A stretch of 64,000 nucleotides of DNA from Mucilaginibacter sp. SJ (GTDB lineage Bacteria; Bacteroidota; Bacteroidia; Sphingobacteriales; Sphingobacteriaceae), in the NCBI RefSeq assembly GCF_028993635.1, contig NZ_CP118631.1:1240001-1304000 (forward strand), given 5' to 3'. The notes beneath the pieces are model-generated. The model was not told where the DNA came from and made no database searches. It saw only the letters and a program-made list of their open reading frames with translations. Of this stretch, positions 8,317 to 17,802 are shown piece by piece (positions within the stretch are counted from its first letter, which is position 1; every line of letters starts with the position of its first letter). A program made the position numbers and the translations under genes.

Positions 8317-9099
8317 TCATACAATATCGCTATCAGCCAAATCCTGCGAGAACATCGAACTCAGCATATCGTAAAGCTCCGGGTGTTTATGTTTCAACTC
8401 GTTTGGCTTTTGAAAAAAGTATTCGGAAACAACGGCTAAAAATTCGGCTTCGTTAGTGATAGCATAAGGATTGATATCAGAACGCCCGGCTTCAATCTTG
8501 TGAATCTCCTCGTGGATCATCTTTAGCCATGGTAATATATATTCGTGTGCCAGCAGATTTTCAGGTACACCATCTGTAGCGCCGTCTGATTTATCAAGCA
8601 GGTGCACAAACTCATGAATAGCGGTATTCTCTTTCCCTGCCGAATTGCTGAAGCCTTTGGTTAAAGCCGCTCTTGAAAGGATCATCTGCCCGTTCATGTA
8701 ACCTGAACCTACCATTCCTAAAATGCTCCTGTTTTCTCCTTCAAACTGAAACTCGCTGTCGAAAGTATCCGGGTAAAGGATCACATTGGTGAGGTTACGG
8801 TATCTCCAGTCGCCGAAGCCAAATATCGGGATTACAGCACTTGCGGCAATCATGATCTTATCCTCATCATTCACAGTAGTGCCAACGCCCTCGATAGTTA
8901 TACCAGCTAAAAATCCGGCAACCTTTTGTTCAAAAAGAAGTTTTTGAGCAACGTTGAGATGCTGATAATAAGGGATGTACCGATCTAAAAGCGATTTATA
9001 ATTCAATGTGGCAGCAGGCGTTTCATTTACCACTTTCTTTTTATTGAGTAAAAAGAATACGGCAAGTGCAATTACGATCAGAATGAGGATAGGAACCAT
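8317..9099 (-). CDS. MtfA-like zinc metallopeptidase (M90 family)
   Basis: This 260-residue protein has one N-terminal membrane anchor (about 3-18) and the zinc motif HEFVHLLD (His162, Glu163, His166), with a later Glu in the NEAEFLAVVSEYFF helix as the probable third ligand. Both the HExxH and the NEAEFFA-like helix are diagnostic of the MtfA/M90 family. E. coli MtfA is a peptidase that binds the glucose repressor Mlc; no Mlc homologue is visible here, so that role cannot be transferred. The N-terminal anchor is additional to the soluble E. coli protein. It lies 15 bp downstream of the DUF92 gene and is probably co-transcribed with it. Confidence 0.87.
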   Translation of the reverse strand: MVPILILIVIALAVFFLLNKKKVVNETPAATLNYKSLLDRYIPYYQHLNVAQKLLFEQKVAGFLAGITIEGVGTTVNDEDKIMIAASAVIPIFGFGDWRYRNLTNVILYPDTFDSEFQFEGENRSILGMVGSGYMNGQMILSRAALTKGFSNSAGKENTAIHEFVHLLDKSDGATDGVPENLLAHEYILPWLKMIHEEIHKIEAGRSDINPYAITNEAEFLAVVSEYFFQKPNELKHKHPELYDMLSSMFSQDLADSDIV

Positions 9100-9114
9100 T
9101 TATTAGAAATAAAA

Positions 9115-9819
9115 TTACAAAACAAAGTACAACAACATAAACAAAGCGGCTATCAGGGTATTTAAAAAATTTACGGTATTGTTGTTGATTAGATTTTTTC
9201 TTTCCAACACAGCTCCTAAAACGGAATCTGTTAGATTACCGAGTGTACCTGCAACAATAATCCAGATGAGATTTGTTGTCCAACCCATTCCTATGGCATA
9301 AACAACAGCAATGATAACCGAGCCAATTACGCCAATTAAAGTACCCTCTAAGCTGATCACCCCATCAAGCCCGCGTAAATCCGGCTTTAGGGTTATAATA
9401 TTGAAGAAACGTTTTCCGTAAACCGTCCCTAACTCTGATGACAGTGTATCGGCTGTTGCCGAAGCGAAGCTCGCGGCAATCATCAATTGTAAAACTTGAG
9501 TTTGGGCCGGAAAAACGAGGATCAAAATTCCGCATAAGGCAGCCGTACCGGCATTCGCTAAAACCTGCCCGGCTGTTCTCCCTCCTTTTTGATCTGCGTT
9601 TAAATCCTTCTTTGTTTTGCTTTGTACCGAAGTAGCTGCCGAACCTAAAATAAAAAAGATGGTCATCATGGCTAAACCTGTAAAGCCGGCACCGGCAAAT
9701 ACCAGGATGGCAACTGCAGCACCGGTTAATGCTGCTATAATAGTTAGCTTACGGGCCGATATACTGTATGTTACACCAGCTACTAAAATAAGTGCCAGCA
9801 AACCATAACTTAACCACAT
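9115..9819 (-). CDS. DUF92 family integral membrane protein
   Basis: The 234-residue protein is mostly hydrophobic, with about six membrane helices, and carries the DUF92 signature ASFASATADTLSSELG followed by GVISLEGTLIGVIGS. Plant and cyanobacterial DUF92 members (VTE6) phosphorylate phytyl-phosphate. Bacteroidota lack phytol metabolism, so the substrate here is presumably another polyprenyl phosphate or is unknown. It is the first gene of a two-gene leftward unit with the MtfA-like peptidase and is divergent from the methyltransferase gene 60 bp away. Confidence 0.85.
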   Translation of the reverse strand: MWLSYGLLALILVAGVTYSISARKLTIIAALTGAAVAILVFAGAGFTGLAMMTIFFILGSAATSVQSKTKKDLNADQKGGRTAGQVLANAGTAALCGILILVFPAQTQVLQLMIAASFASATADTLSSELGTVYGKRFFNIITLKPDLRGLDGVISLEGTLIGVIGSVIIAVVYAIGMGWTTNLIWIIVAGTLGNLTDSVLGAVLERKNLINNNTVNFLNTLIAALFMLLYFVL

Positions 9820-9866
9820 AGTCGATCAAAGGGATTAATGTAGCGCTAAATTAAACTTTCAATTCA

Positions 9867-9874
9867 TACTTTTG
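9867..9874 (+). promoter_or_regulatory. -7 promoter box for the methyltransferase gene
   Basis: TACTTTTG matches TAnnTTTG exactly. Only five bases separate it from the ATG at 9880, so the transcript would be leaderless or nearly so. I see no clear TTTG at the -33 distance. Confidence 0.45.
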
Positions 9875-9879
9875 GGCAC

Positions 9880-10569
9880 ATGAAAGATATACTGGGCCAG
9901 GCCATACATGATCATTATCATAAATCAGCTAACCATAAGCTCTGGATCAATAATCAATATGGCCCAAAAGAAGAAATGCCAATTGACGTTTATTTCAGGG
10001 ATGAGGATGATATGCCAGATATTGAATGGCTGGCAATGAATGAATGCCGCGGAACAATATTAGACATCGGTGCCGGTGCGGGCAGCCACGCATTAGTACT
10101 GCAGGAACGCGGCTTTGACTGCGTTGCGCTGGATATATCACCTTTGGCATGTGAAGTAATGAAAGAGCGCGGCGTAAACAACGTGGTTAAAGGAGATATT
10201 TTTGCTTACGATGAGCAAAAATACGATACCCTGCTCCTGCTCATGAACGGGATTGGCCTTACCGGAACGCTTGCAAACCTGAAGGTATTTTTGCAACACA
10301 TTAAACTGTTGCTTAATCCCGGCGGGCAGATCCTGTTTGACTCATCGGATATTGCTTATTTATATGAAGATGGCCTGCCGGAAAAAGGTTATTACGGTGA
10401 GCTACTTTATCAATATGAATACAATCGCCAAAAAACTGACTGGTTCCATTGGCTATATGTTGATGAAAAAACACTTGAGCCCATCGTTGCAGAAGCAGAA
10501 TTTGATATGGAAGTGTTATTGGAGGATGAATTTAAACAGTATCTGGTGCGATTAACATTGAGCAAATAA
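9880..10569 (+). CDS. Class I SAM-dependent methyltransferase
   Basis: The 229-residue Rossmann-fold methyltransferase has motif I ILDIGAGAGSHA (about 60-71), an acidic motif II end (CVALDISPLACEVMKERGV) and motif IV in YDTLLLLMNGIGLTG. The N-terminus DILGQAIHDHYH and the acidic insert before motif I are family-typical in Bacteroidota, which supports the start at 9880. The substrate is not identifiable; the small-molecule methyltransferase group (methyltransferase_11/25) fits best. It stands alone and is divergent from DUF92. Confidence 0.85.
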   Translation: MKDILGQAIHDHYHKSANHKLWINNQYGPKEEMPIDVYFRDEDDMPDIEWLAMNECRGTILDIGAGAGSHALVLQERGFDCVALDISPLACEVMKERGVNNVVKGDIFAYDEQKYDTLLLLMNGIGLTGTLANLKVFLQHIKLLLNPGGQILFDSSDIAYLYEDGLPEKGYYGELLYQYEYNRQKTDWFHWLYVDEKTLEPIVAEAEFDMEVLLEDEFKQYLVRLTLSK

Positions 10570-10643
10570 AACCATAGTAATTTCTTGCCGGACAGGCTAT
10601 ATTAGTACGGAATAAGCTATTTTTATTCTTACAACATCATCCC

Positions 10644-11498
10644 ATGAAAAAAGCTATCATCCATATTCTTGCCGGTCGCGAAAAGAAAATTACCGCCGAA
10701 GAAACCGTTCGCCAGCCTTTGCCGCACAAGGATTTTCGCTTTGCAAATCCCTTTATTGTATTGCACCACATGGGTCCCGAAGTAATAGAAGCCGGCCAAA
10801 CCTTACGGATCCATCCGCATCCGCATCGTGGTTTTAGCCCATATACCATTATGCTGCAGGGCGAAGGTTATCATAAAGATAATGCAGGTAACGATGAGAT
10901 TATTAAAGCCGGCGATGTACAATGGATGTTTGCCGGCAAAGGCATTATGCACAGCGAAGGCCCAACCGCCGAATTACTGCAAAAAGGCGGCGTTCAGGAA
11001 CTTATTCAACTTTGGATCAATGCGCCCAAAACTAAAAAGTGGGATGAGCCTTTTTACCAGTCGGCCAGTGCCAACCAGTTACCCAAAGTACTCATTGGCG
11101 AAGGCCTCGATTTTAACCTTGCCAGCGGAGATTATGAAGGCAAAACCGGACCTATTAAAAACTTCACCCCGGTTATTTCTATCGTTGGTAAAATAGCTGA
11201 AGGCAAAGAGGTAAATTTCAAAGTCATACCCGGTTACTGGACATTACTTTATATTATAAAAGGCAGCGTTAATATAAATGAACAAGACATCCGTCAATAC
11301 AGTCTAATTGTATTTGAAAAAGATAACGAAGAGATTTCAGTGATGGCTACCGAAGATTCGCAGGTACTATTCCTCTCGGCCGAACCTATTGACGAACCCG
11401 TATCAGCTAAGGATAATTTTGTAATGAATACGCCCGAAGAAATTGAGCAGGCATTATCCGATTATCAAAACGGTGTGTTCGGCACATTAAACTATTAA
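10644..11498 (+). CDS. Pirin family protein
   Basis: A 284-residue double-cupin protein. The metal-binding N-terminal cupin shows RIHPHPHRGF and, further on, GIMHSE, giving the three His plus Glu ligands expected of pirin. The C-terminal cupin (about 170-260) is degenerate, as usual. Bacterial pirins act as quercetinases or bind and regulate metabolic enzymes such as pyruvate dehydrogenase; which applies here cannot be told. It is a single gene, 74 bp after the methyltransferase. Confidence 0.92.
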   Translation: MKKAIIHILAGREKKITAEETVRQPLPHKDFRFANPFIVLHHMGPEVIEAGQTLRIHPHPHRGFSPYTIMLQGEGYHKDNAGNDEIIKAGDVQWMFAGKGIMHSEGPTAELLQKGGVQELIQLWINAPKTKKWDEPFYQSASANQLPKVLIGEGLDFNLASGDYEGKTGPIKNFTPVISIVGKIAEGKEVNFKVIPGYWTLLYIIKGSVNINEQDIRQYSLIVFEKDNEEISVMATEDSQVLFLSAEPIDEPVSAKDNFVMNTPEEIEQALSDYQNGVFGTLNY

Positions 11499-11593
11499 GA
11501 GTTCACAATAACTTTTGGTTATCACAGATTGCGTTTTATGATGAAAAACCGGCGGTAATTCGCCACACCTTTGTATCAATAGAACAAAGGAAA

Positions 11594-12568
11594 ATGAATA
11601 CCCCACATCAATTAAACAACACTGGCGGCCTTTTATTAAACATCAATGAAAACGCCCGCAAGGTTATATTCGCAGTTTGTATAGTGCTATGTTTAATGCC
11701 CTTTATAAGCCCGGCAGTTGCCTTATTATTAGGCTTAATAGTAGCGCAATGTTCCGGTCATCCCTATCTGCACCTTAATCATAGGGCAACCCATATTTTA
11801 TTACAGGTATCAGTGGTAGGCTTAGGCTTTGGCATGAATGTGCACAGCGCATTGCAAGCTGGCAAAGAAGGTGCCCTGTTTACGATTGCTTCCATCACCG
11901 GAACACTACTATTTGGCACGCTGATGGGCAGATGGTTGAGCATCGAAAAAAAGACTTCTTTTTTGATCTCATCAGGAACTGCTATTTGTGGAGGAAGCGC
12001 AATTGCAGCCATATCACCGGTTATTAAAGCCGAAGAAAAGCAGATCTCCGTAGCGTTAGGTTGCGTATTCATTCTCAATTCAATAGCCCTATTCGTTTTC
12101 CCAGTGATTGGTCGTTATTTTAATTTATCGCAAACGCAGTTTGGTTTATGGTGCGCGATTGCCATACATGATACCAGCTCAGTAATGGGTGCAGCAAGTA
12201 AATATGGTGCTCATGCGTTGGAAGTAGCAACTACTGTCAAGCTGGCCCGGGCCCTGTGGATAATCCCGGTAGCATTTCTATCTACCATTCTGTTCAGGAA
12301 CCGGTCGAAAAAAGTAAGCATCCCTTATTTTATCGGTTTGTTTATATTGGCAATGATTGCTAATACTTACGTGCCTGTTATAAAGTTGGTAAGCCCGTTT
12401 ATAATCAACATAGCAAAGGCTGGTTTAACACTTACCTTATTTTTAATAGGTGCGGGCCTTTCACACAGGGTATTAACGTCGGTTGGATTGAAGCCGCTTC
12501 TGCAGGGAGCAGCGCTTTGGGTTGCGATATCAGGCGCAGCATTGTATGCGGTTATGCATTTAGCTTAG
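11594..12568 (+). CDS. YeiH-family putative sulfate/anion exporter (UPF0324)
   Basis: The 324-residue protein has about ten membrane helices and UPF0324 (Cons_hypoth698) landmarks: RATHILLQVSVVGLGFGMN, SSGTAICGGSAIAAISPVI and AIHDTSSVMGAASKYG. The family is annotated as putative sulfate or thiosulfate exporters and is often regulated by LysR proteins; there is none beside this gene. A -7-like box CACCTTTG (11566-11573) lies 20 bp before the ATG. The family assignment is firm; the substrate is inferred from family annotation only. Confidence 0.87.
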   Translation: MNTPHQLNNTGGLLLNINENARKVIFAVCIVLCLMPFISPAVALLLGLIVAQCSGHPYLHLNHRATHILLQVSVVGLGFGMNVHSALQAGKEGALFTIASITGTLLFGTLMGRWLSIEKKTSFLISSGTAICGGSAIAAISPVIKAEEKQISVALGCVFILNSIALFVFPVIGRYFNLSQTQFGLWCAIAIHDTSSVMGAASKYGAHALEVATTVKLARALWIIPVAFLSTILFRNRSKKVSIPYFIGLFILAMIANTYVPVIKLVSPFIINIAKAGLTLTLFLIGAGLSHRVLTSVGLKPLLQGAALWVAISGAALYAVMHLA

Positions 12569-12618
12569 GTCATGCAATTCAACGCCCCTACAGATGTTTG
12601 ATAGCTACACAATGGTGC

Positions 12619-12671
12619 ATTGCTATTTTGGTTTTATAGATAGTCTCTGCCCCTACAATACCACTACGCAA
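12619..12671 (+). promoter_or_regulatory. Candidate operator: conserved 12-mer plus two tandem 11-bp units
   Basis: ATTGCTATTTTG (12619-12630) is followed after 19 bp by CCCCTACAATA (12650-12660) and CCACTACGCAA (12661-12671), two 11-bp direct units. The same 12-mer and two units occur in the same order and orientation upstream of the GH9 operon at 19951-19915. The site lies 164 bp before the Y_Y_Y/LuxR-type regulator gene, which may control itself through it. Confidence 0.5.
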
Positions 12672-12834
12672 TCTATTGCAGGTTTACCACATGTGCGTTT
12701 TTTTCGCGTAGCAATATTAGCGAACTACATACTATATGTAAAATGTTGATTAATTTACGGCTCTTAATTAGGCCCGCATTTGCAGGGTTAATACTAATTA
12801 TCAATGGGTTTAAACCCTTGCCAGGAAACCGTTA

Positions 12835-15756
12835 ATGAAAAAAAGCATTCTATTTATTATTGTTCTGCGCATATTGATCTGCACATCTTCTGCTCAAACT
12901 ACCCTTGGGACACCCGCTATCAAAAGCTACACGCATAATGAATATAATGCAGGGAGCGAGATTTGGAATATTAAACAAGACAAGAATGGGATTCTTTATT
13001 TTGCCAATGATGAAGGCCTGCTGACATTCGACGGGAGTTATTGGAAAACATATCCGCTTCCTAACAAAAGCGCCATAAAGTCTGTAGCTATTGATGCCTG
13101 GGGACGTATTTATGTTGGCGGTCAGGATGAAGTAGGCTATTTTTTTCCTGACAATGCAGGCATTCTCAAATTTCATTCGCTTAAACAACTCCTGCCCAAA
13201 AAAGCAAGGCAGTTTGCCGATATCTGGGATATTGTTATCCATAATAATGAGGTATTCTTCAGGACCATAGAGTGTATCTTTGAGCTGAAGAACAATACCA
13301 TGCACACCTTTGATGCACCGGGGGGCTGGACGCTGCTAAGCCGGGCCGGAGGTAAGCTGCTTGCTTATGACAAAGCCATTGGACTGGTTATTTTTAAAGA
13401 TTCGCGCTGGCAAGCCTCCGTTCAACAACCAACAAAAGCGTTGAGCATTACCGGTATCACCGAGTTTAATAAAGACACCTTGCTGGTAAGCACCCGCAAA
13501 AATGGCCTCTTTATCATTACAGGGTCGTCACTGGTTAAAAAAAACACGGTTATTGATGGAATCCTGCTTACTGATCTTATAAACTTCATTCAAAAAATTG
13601 GCGCCGACAGGTACGCCGTTGGCACATCAGCAAAAGGGCTGATTATTATTGATGGCAAAGGCAAGTCAATAGACCAGTTCTCCAATAACCAGGGGTTACA
13701 AAACAATAATGTTCATGGTATACTGTTAGACAAAGATCATAATTTATGGCTTGGACTGGAAAATGGGCTCGATTTTATCAATTATAACACCTCCGTTAAA
13801 AATATTTATCCTAATCGCGAAAACCGGGTAAAAAGTAATTCGGTAAGCATTTTTAACAACAAGTTGTATATCGGAACATCAAACGGCTTGTATACAGTAT
13901 CGATAGGCGCGCAGCAAAAAGATATCAGCACGGCCACAGGTGCTTTTACAGAAGTGCCAAACACTAAAGGACAGGTTTTAAGCCTTACGCAAATTAACGG
14001 GCATTTATTGGCCGGTCACCAGGATGGTGTTTTACAGGTAGATGATAACCAGGCTAATCTGATAACCCCTGGTCCGGGTGCCTGGATGATGAAAGCTTTC
14101 CCTGCTTCGCAGGATGTGATAGCGGGGACTTACACCGGCTTTCAGCTCTTAAAATACAATGGTGCCGGATTTAGCTTTGAAGGAAAAATAAATGGTATTT
14201 ATGAATCATTAGGAAACCTCGCGGTAGATAAGAGCAATTTTGTGTGGGCAACGCACCCCTACAGGGGTATTTTTAAAGTGCAACTATCCACTGATAGAAA
14301 AAAGATAGTTAGTTATACGCAATATGCCGAAAAAAGTGGTTTGCCATCGGCGCTAAATAATCATATATATTTTATTAAAAACAAAGTAATAGCTGCAACC
14401 GAAAAAGGTGTTTATGAGTATAATGCCACCGAAGGCGACTTTGCCCGGTCTGTTTTTTACCAACCTATATTTGGCAAAGCAAAAATCGAGTTCCTTACAG
14501 AAGACGGCGAAGGCAATATCTGGTTTATCAGCAACCAGCGGGTTGGCGTAATTGATTTTGGGAAAAGATCATCTAACGCATCTTATAAGGTGATCTATTT
14601 CCCTGAACTGGCCGGGCAAACAGTAAAGGGGGCAGAGTATATTTATCCACACGATATGGAGAACATCTTTATCGGCTCAAACAATGGCGTATTTCATTTA
14701 AATTACCGACGATATGTATCTTCCAATAACAAACTCAAGGTATTGCTTACTGCAGTAAAAGCTATGGCTGAAAAAGACAGCCTTATTTTTGGAGGATATT
14801 TTGTTAAAAACAACCGGATCGCATCAGCACAAAACACGCAACTTATTGCCTCGCTGTCCAACCACTGGAATTCTTTTCATTTTGAATACACCTCTACCCT
14901 GTTTGCACAAAAAAGCAACGAGGAGTTTAGCTATAAATTAATAGGTTTTGATAAAGATTGGTCGCAATGGTCGGTTAAAACAGAGAAGGATTACACCAAC
15001 CTTCCCTATGGCCAATACACGTTTTCGGTAAAGGCCCGTAATAATTTGGGTACAGCATCTTCTCCTGTCAATTATAGTTTTATTGTTGAGCCGGCGTGGT
15101 ATCAAACTGTTTGGGCCTACCTGGCTTATTTCCTTATCATAGCTTACGCTGTTTATATCGGCATAAAGGCACAGCAAAAACGTTTCAAGCTGTATCAGCA
15201 GCGCCATGCAGATGAGCAAAAAAGACTAAGCTACCTCCATAGCCTTGAACTTGACAGAAATGATAAAGAGATCATTGCCTTAAAAAACGAAAAGCTTGAA
15301 GCAGAGCTAAATTACAAGAACAAAGAACTGGCCACGCTAACAATGCAAATGGTTAACCGCGGTAAACTATTGCTCAATATTAAGGACGAACTGATGGTAT
15401 TAATCAAAAAACTTAACATTCCTGATGCATCATACCAATTCAGGAGTGTGTTTAAATTATTGAGCGATACCGGGAAAAGTGATGATGACTGGGATAACTT
15501 TTCCATGTATTTTGACCAGGTGCATAATAACTTTTTAACCACCATGAAAGCCAAGTTCCCCGGTTTAAGCTCAACCGATTTGAAGCTGTGTGCTTACCTG
15601 CGGTTAAACCTTTCATCAAAGGAGATAGCGCAGTTACTTAATATTTCGCTGAAAGGCGTTGAGATCAGTCGTTACCGGGTACGCAAAAAACTGCAATTAG
15701 CTACCGAAACCAATCTATATGATTTTTTGATGGATGTTACTAAACAATCCGCGTAA
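12835..15756 (+). CDS. Membrane sensor-regulator: Reg_prop beta-propeller, Y_Y_Y, TM, coiled coil, LuxR-type HTH
   Basis: This 973-residue one-piece sensor starts with a signal peptide (about 1-21). Periplasmic two-component-regulator propeller repeats follow (for example IWNIKQDKNGILYFANDEGL and NVHGILLDKDHNLWLGLENG) up to about 640, then a Y_Y_Y domain (about 690-765, FSYKLIGFDKDWSQW), one membrane helix (about 768-790), a cytoplasmic coiled coil and a C-terminal LuxR-type helix-turn-helix (about 911-965, LSSKEIAQLLNISLKGVEI). It resembles hybrid two-component sensors of polysaccharide loci but lacks kinase and receiver domains, so ligand binding must be passed straight to a membrane-tethered HTH. 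The GH9 operon ends near it, and both upstream regions share a motif. Likely ligands are oligosaccharides. Confidence 0.9.
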   Translation: MKKSILFIIVLRILICTSSAQTTLGTPAIKSYTHNEYNAGSEIWNIKQDKNGILYFANDEGLLTFDGSYWKTYPLPNKSAIKSVAIDAWGRIYVGGQDEVGYFFPDNAGILKFHSLKQLLPKKARQFADIWDIVIHNNEVFFRTIECIFELKNNTMHTFDAPGGWTLLSRAGGKLLAYDKAIGLVIFKDSRWQASVQQPTKALSITGITEFNKDTLLVSTRKNGLFIITGSSLVKKNTVIDGILLTDLINFIQKIGADRYAVGTSAKGLIIIDGKGKSIDQFSNNQGLQNNNVHGILLDKDHNLWLGLENGLDFINYNTSVKNIYPNRENRVKSNSVSIFNNKLYIGTSNGLYTVSIGAQQKDISTATGAFTEVPNTKGQVLSLTQINGHLLAGHQDGVLQVDDNQANLITPGPGAWMMKAFPASQDVIAGTYTGFQLLKYNGAGFSFEGKINGIYESLGNLAVDKSNFVWATHPYRGIFKVQLSTDRKKIVSYTQYAEKSGLPSALNNHIYFIKNKVIAATEKGVYEYNATEGDFARSVFYQPIFGKAKIEFLTEDGEGNIWFISNQRVGVIDFGKRSSNASYKVIYFPELAGQTVKGAEYIYPHDMENIFIGSNNGVFHLNYRRYVSSNNKLKVLLTAVKAMAEKDSLIFGGYFVKNNRIASAQNTQLIASLSNHWNSFHFEYTSTLFAQKSNEEFSYKLIGFDKDWSQWSVKTEKDYTNLPYGQYTFSVKARNNLGTASSPVNYSFIVEPAWYQTVWAYLAYFLIIAYAVYIGIKAQQKRFKLYQQRHADEQKRLSYLHSLELDRNDKEIIALKNEKLEAELNYKNKELATLTMQMVNRGKLLLNIKDELMVLIKKLNIPDASYQFRSVFKLLSDTGKSDDDWDNFSMYFDQVHNNFLTTMKAKFPGLSSTDLKLCAYLRLNLSSKEIAQLLNISLKGVEISRYRVRKKLQLATETNLYDFLMDVTKQSA

Positions 15757-15866
15757 AACTGCTTCCAAATTTTACTACTTTCCAGCTACTATCAAACAAA
15801 GCGCTGCTTTCCATAGGTATGTCTTGTTTTAAAAATGCTTTTACTCAATCCCGGTTAACTACGTAT

Positions 15867-16628
15867 TTATTTTCCGGCGGCCCAGAATATCGCATTGCTG
15901 AAAAGCCTGGTATAATCCTTACTATCAAAAAGCACAGGCGAGTGTCCCATAAAGATGTAAACGTTACGGGCTTTTTTTTCGGGGTTAATCCATACTACAG
16001 GATGGTCACCCATGGTAATGCCGTCTTTAGGTTCATAGGTTGATTCATCTACCGAGGCCAGCACATGTACATTAGGCCTTGGATCTTTGTCATAAGTGTA
16101 CCATTCTTCCTTCTGAACCAGGAAAGCTGGTGATACACCTTTCATTACCGGATGGCTTTGATCTTCAATATTGACAGTGCCTTTGGCAAAGGTGGATATG
16201 TAGTTTTTATAACGGATCTCCCCCATAAAATTCCAGAACCAGTTCCACATCGGGTAGCCATCAAACTCGCCCAGCAGGGTTGCATGGTGAAAACCTATCC
16301 AGCCTCCCTTACCCTCATCAATATATTTTTCAAAGGCTTTTACGGCTTTTTCCTTCCAGGCATACGGCGGGTAGTCCAACTGGATAAACAATTGATAATT
16401 AGATAAAAAATCGTCATCAATTCTATCAGTACTTTGAATATAATCGACAGAAAAATTACTGTCAGCAGCCAGCTTGTCCAGCCATACCTTTGCCACTTTT
16501 GAATATTCAATGTGATGGCCCCCGTTTTCATACAGGGCTATTACTTTAAAACGCGGGGCCTTTTGTTGTGCCGATGCACTGATAACGATTAACAGGCAAA
16601 AATTGAAGACCAGGGCTGTTTTTTTCAT
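15867..16628 (-). CDS. Secreted ThuA-like protein
   Basis: A 253-residue protein with a Sec signal peptide (about 1-20, ending ASAQQ) and one ThuA domain with a glutamine-amidotransferase-like fold: VIALYENGGHHIEYSKV, GGWIGFHHATLLGEFDGYP, HPVMKGVSPAFLVQKEEWY and NVYIFMGHSPVLFDSKDY. ThuA proteins take part in uptake or degradation of trehalose and other sugars and are frequent in glycan-degradation loci; the biochemical activity is not settled. It is the last gene of the leftward GH9-redoxin-ThuA operon, 23 bp after the redoxin gene. The convergent sensor gene ends 110 bp away. Confidence 0.9.
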   Translation of the reverse strand: MKKTALVFNFCLLIVISASAQQKAPRFKVIALYENGGHHIEYSKVAKVWLDKLAADSNFSVDYIQSTDRIDDDFLSNYQLFIQLDYPPYAWKEKAVKAFEKYIDEGKGGWIGFHHATLLGEFDGYPMWNWFWNFMGEIRYKNYISTFAKGTVNIEDQSHPVMKGVSPAFLVQKEEWYTYDKDPRPNVHVLASVDESTYEPKDGITMGDHPVVWINPEKKARNVYIFMGHSPVLFDSKDYTRLFSNAIFWAAGK

Positions 16629-16651
16629 ATCGATGATTCTGGGTTGATGCT

Positions 16652-17785
16652 TTATTTATAGATTCTGCCCATCATCGGGTTATTCCAGATCACTTTCTTA
16701 ACTTCCACCAGGTCAATTGTGCCCTGGTGGCTGTATACAACCTTCCCGTCCGGGTCAATCAGTATGGTATAAGGTAAAGCTCCATCCCATTTAGGGTCTA
16801 CCGCCTCTATCATTTTATATTTATCATCACCTGTGTAGATATAGTTAGTACCTGATGACTGCTTGCGCTGTAAAAACTTCAGGGCTTTATTTTTATTAGC
16901 CGGATCATCAGCGCTGATGCTTACAAATTCCAGGCCCCTGTCGCGGTAAAGCCTGTTCAGGGTGACCAAATCATCAAACTCCGCAACGCAGGGGCCGCAC
17001 CAGGTAGCCCACAGGTTGATAAGCCTTAACCTGTCCGAATGATTTTTTACTACTATTGCAATTCCGCTGGCGCTGATGGTATCAAGTTTTACCGGCTCCT
17101 TTGCCCATTGAATTTGCGCCTTATCTATCCAATCCTTTTTCTCGGCCCATTTAACCGAGCAGCCAAAGGTCTTGGTAACCGGCACTGCTATTTCTTTGCC
17201 TCCAAGTACCGCATCAATAGCGTTACGAGCATCCAATGATTTGGGTGTTTTGGCAGGGTTTTCCATATCATCTATCCGGCCATTGTAACGCAGCTTCCTG
17301 TCTTTATCAAAAACAAAAATATGAGGGGTAGCAACCGGGCCATATTTATTGGAAGCTACTTCGGTTTCGCCATCATACAGGTATGGGAAGTTAAAGCCTT
17401 TATCTTTCGCCCGTATTTTCATCTCTTCAAATGAATCACCTAAATCACTATAGCCCAATTCATCATAGCGTAATGAGGCAGGATTATTGGGATTAATTGC
17501 TACTACACCAACTCCCTTTGGCGCATAGTCGCTGGTTAGTTTGATTACCTTGTCTTCATAAGCCTGCGAGGTAGGGCAATGGTTGCACATAAAAACCACA
17601 ATCAATACTTTAGCATCTCTGAACGATTGCAAAGTGTATGTTTTGCCATCAATACCGGGCAGACTAAAATCTGGCGCCGGTGCTCCTATCGCCAGTGTTT
17701 TATGTTCATCAAAGGCAAAAGAAAACATCGGCAAAACCAACAGCAGCCCGAAGACGAAACACAAACCGGTCTTAAACTTCTTCAT
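16652..17785 (-). CDS. Periplasmic double-thioredoxin-fold protein (AhpC/TSA-like plus TlpA-like)
   Basis: The 377-residue protein has a signal peptide (about 1-24) and two thioredoxin folds. The first (about 30-200) is redoxin/AhpC-like with CNHC at Cys67-Cys70 in the MCNHCPTSQAYEDK motif. The second (about 225-377) is TlpA/ResA-like with WCGPC at Cys263-Cys266. Two active sites in one chain suggest electron relay or two-step disulphide reduction in the periplasm. It sits 17 bp after the GH9 gene and 23 bp before ThuA. A redox protein inside a glycosidase operon is unexpected; it may keep secreted partners reduced. The domain calls are firm and the role is inferred. Confidence 0.87.
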   Translation of the reverse strand: MKKFKTGLCFVFGLLLVLPMFSFAFDEHKTLAIGAPAPDFSLPGIDGKTYTLQSFRDAKVLIVVFMCNHCPTSQAYEDKVIKLTSDYAPKGVGVVAINPNNPASLRYDELGYSDLGDSFEEMKIRAKDKGFNFPYLYDGETEVASNKYGPVATPHIFVFDKDRKLRYNGRIDDMENPAKTPKSLDARNAIDAVLGGKEIAVPVTKTFGCSVKWAEKKDWIDKAQIQWAKEPVKLDTISASGIAIVVKNHSDRLRLINLWATWCGPCVAEFDDLVTLNRLYRDRGLEFVSISADDPANKNKALKFLQRKQSSGTNYIYTGDDKYKMIEAVDPKWDGALPYTILIDPDGKVVYSHQGTIDLVEVKKVIWNNPMMGRIYK

Positions 17786-17802
17786 AGAGATATAGTTTAC
17801 AA

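Noticed and set aside
12835..15756. Calling the regulator a hybrid two-component system
   Set aside because: There is no histidine-kinase or receiver domain between the membrane helix and the LuxR-type HTH; only a coiled coil is present.
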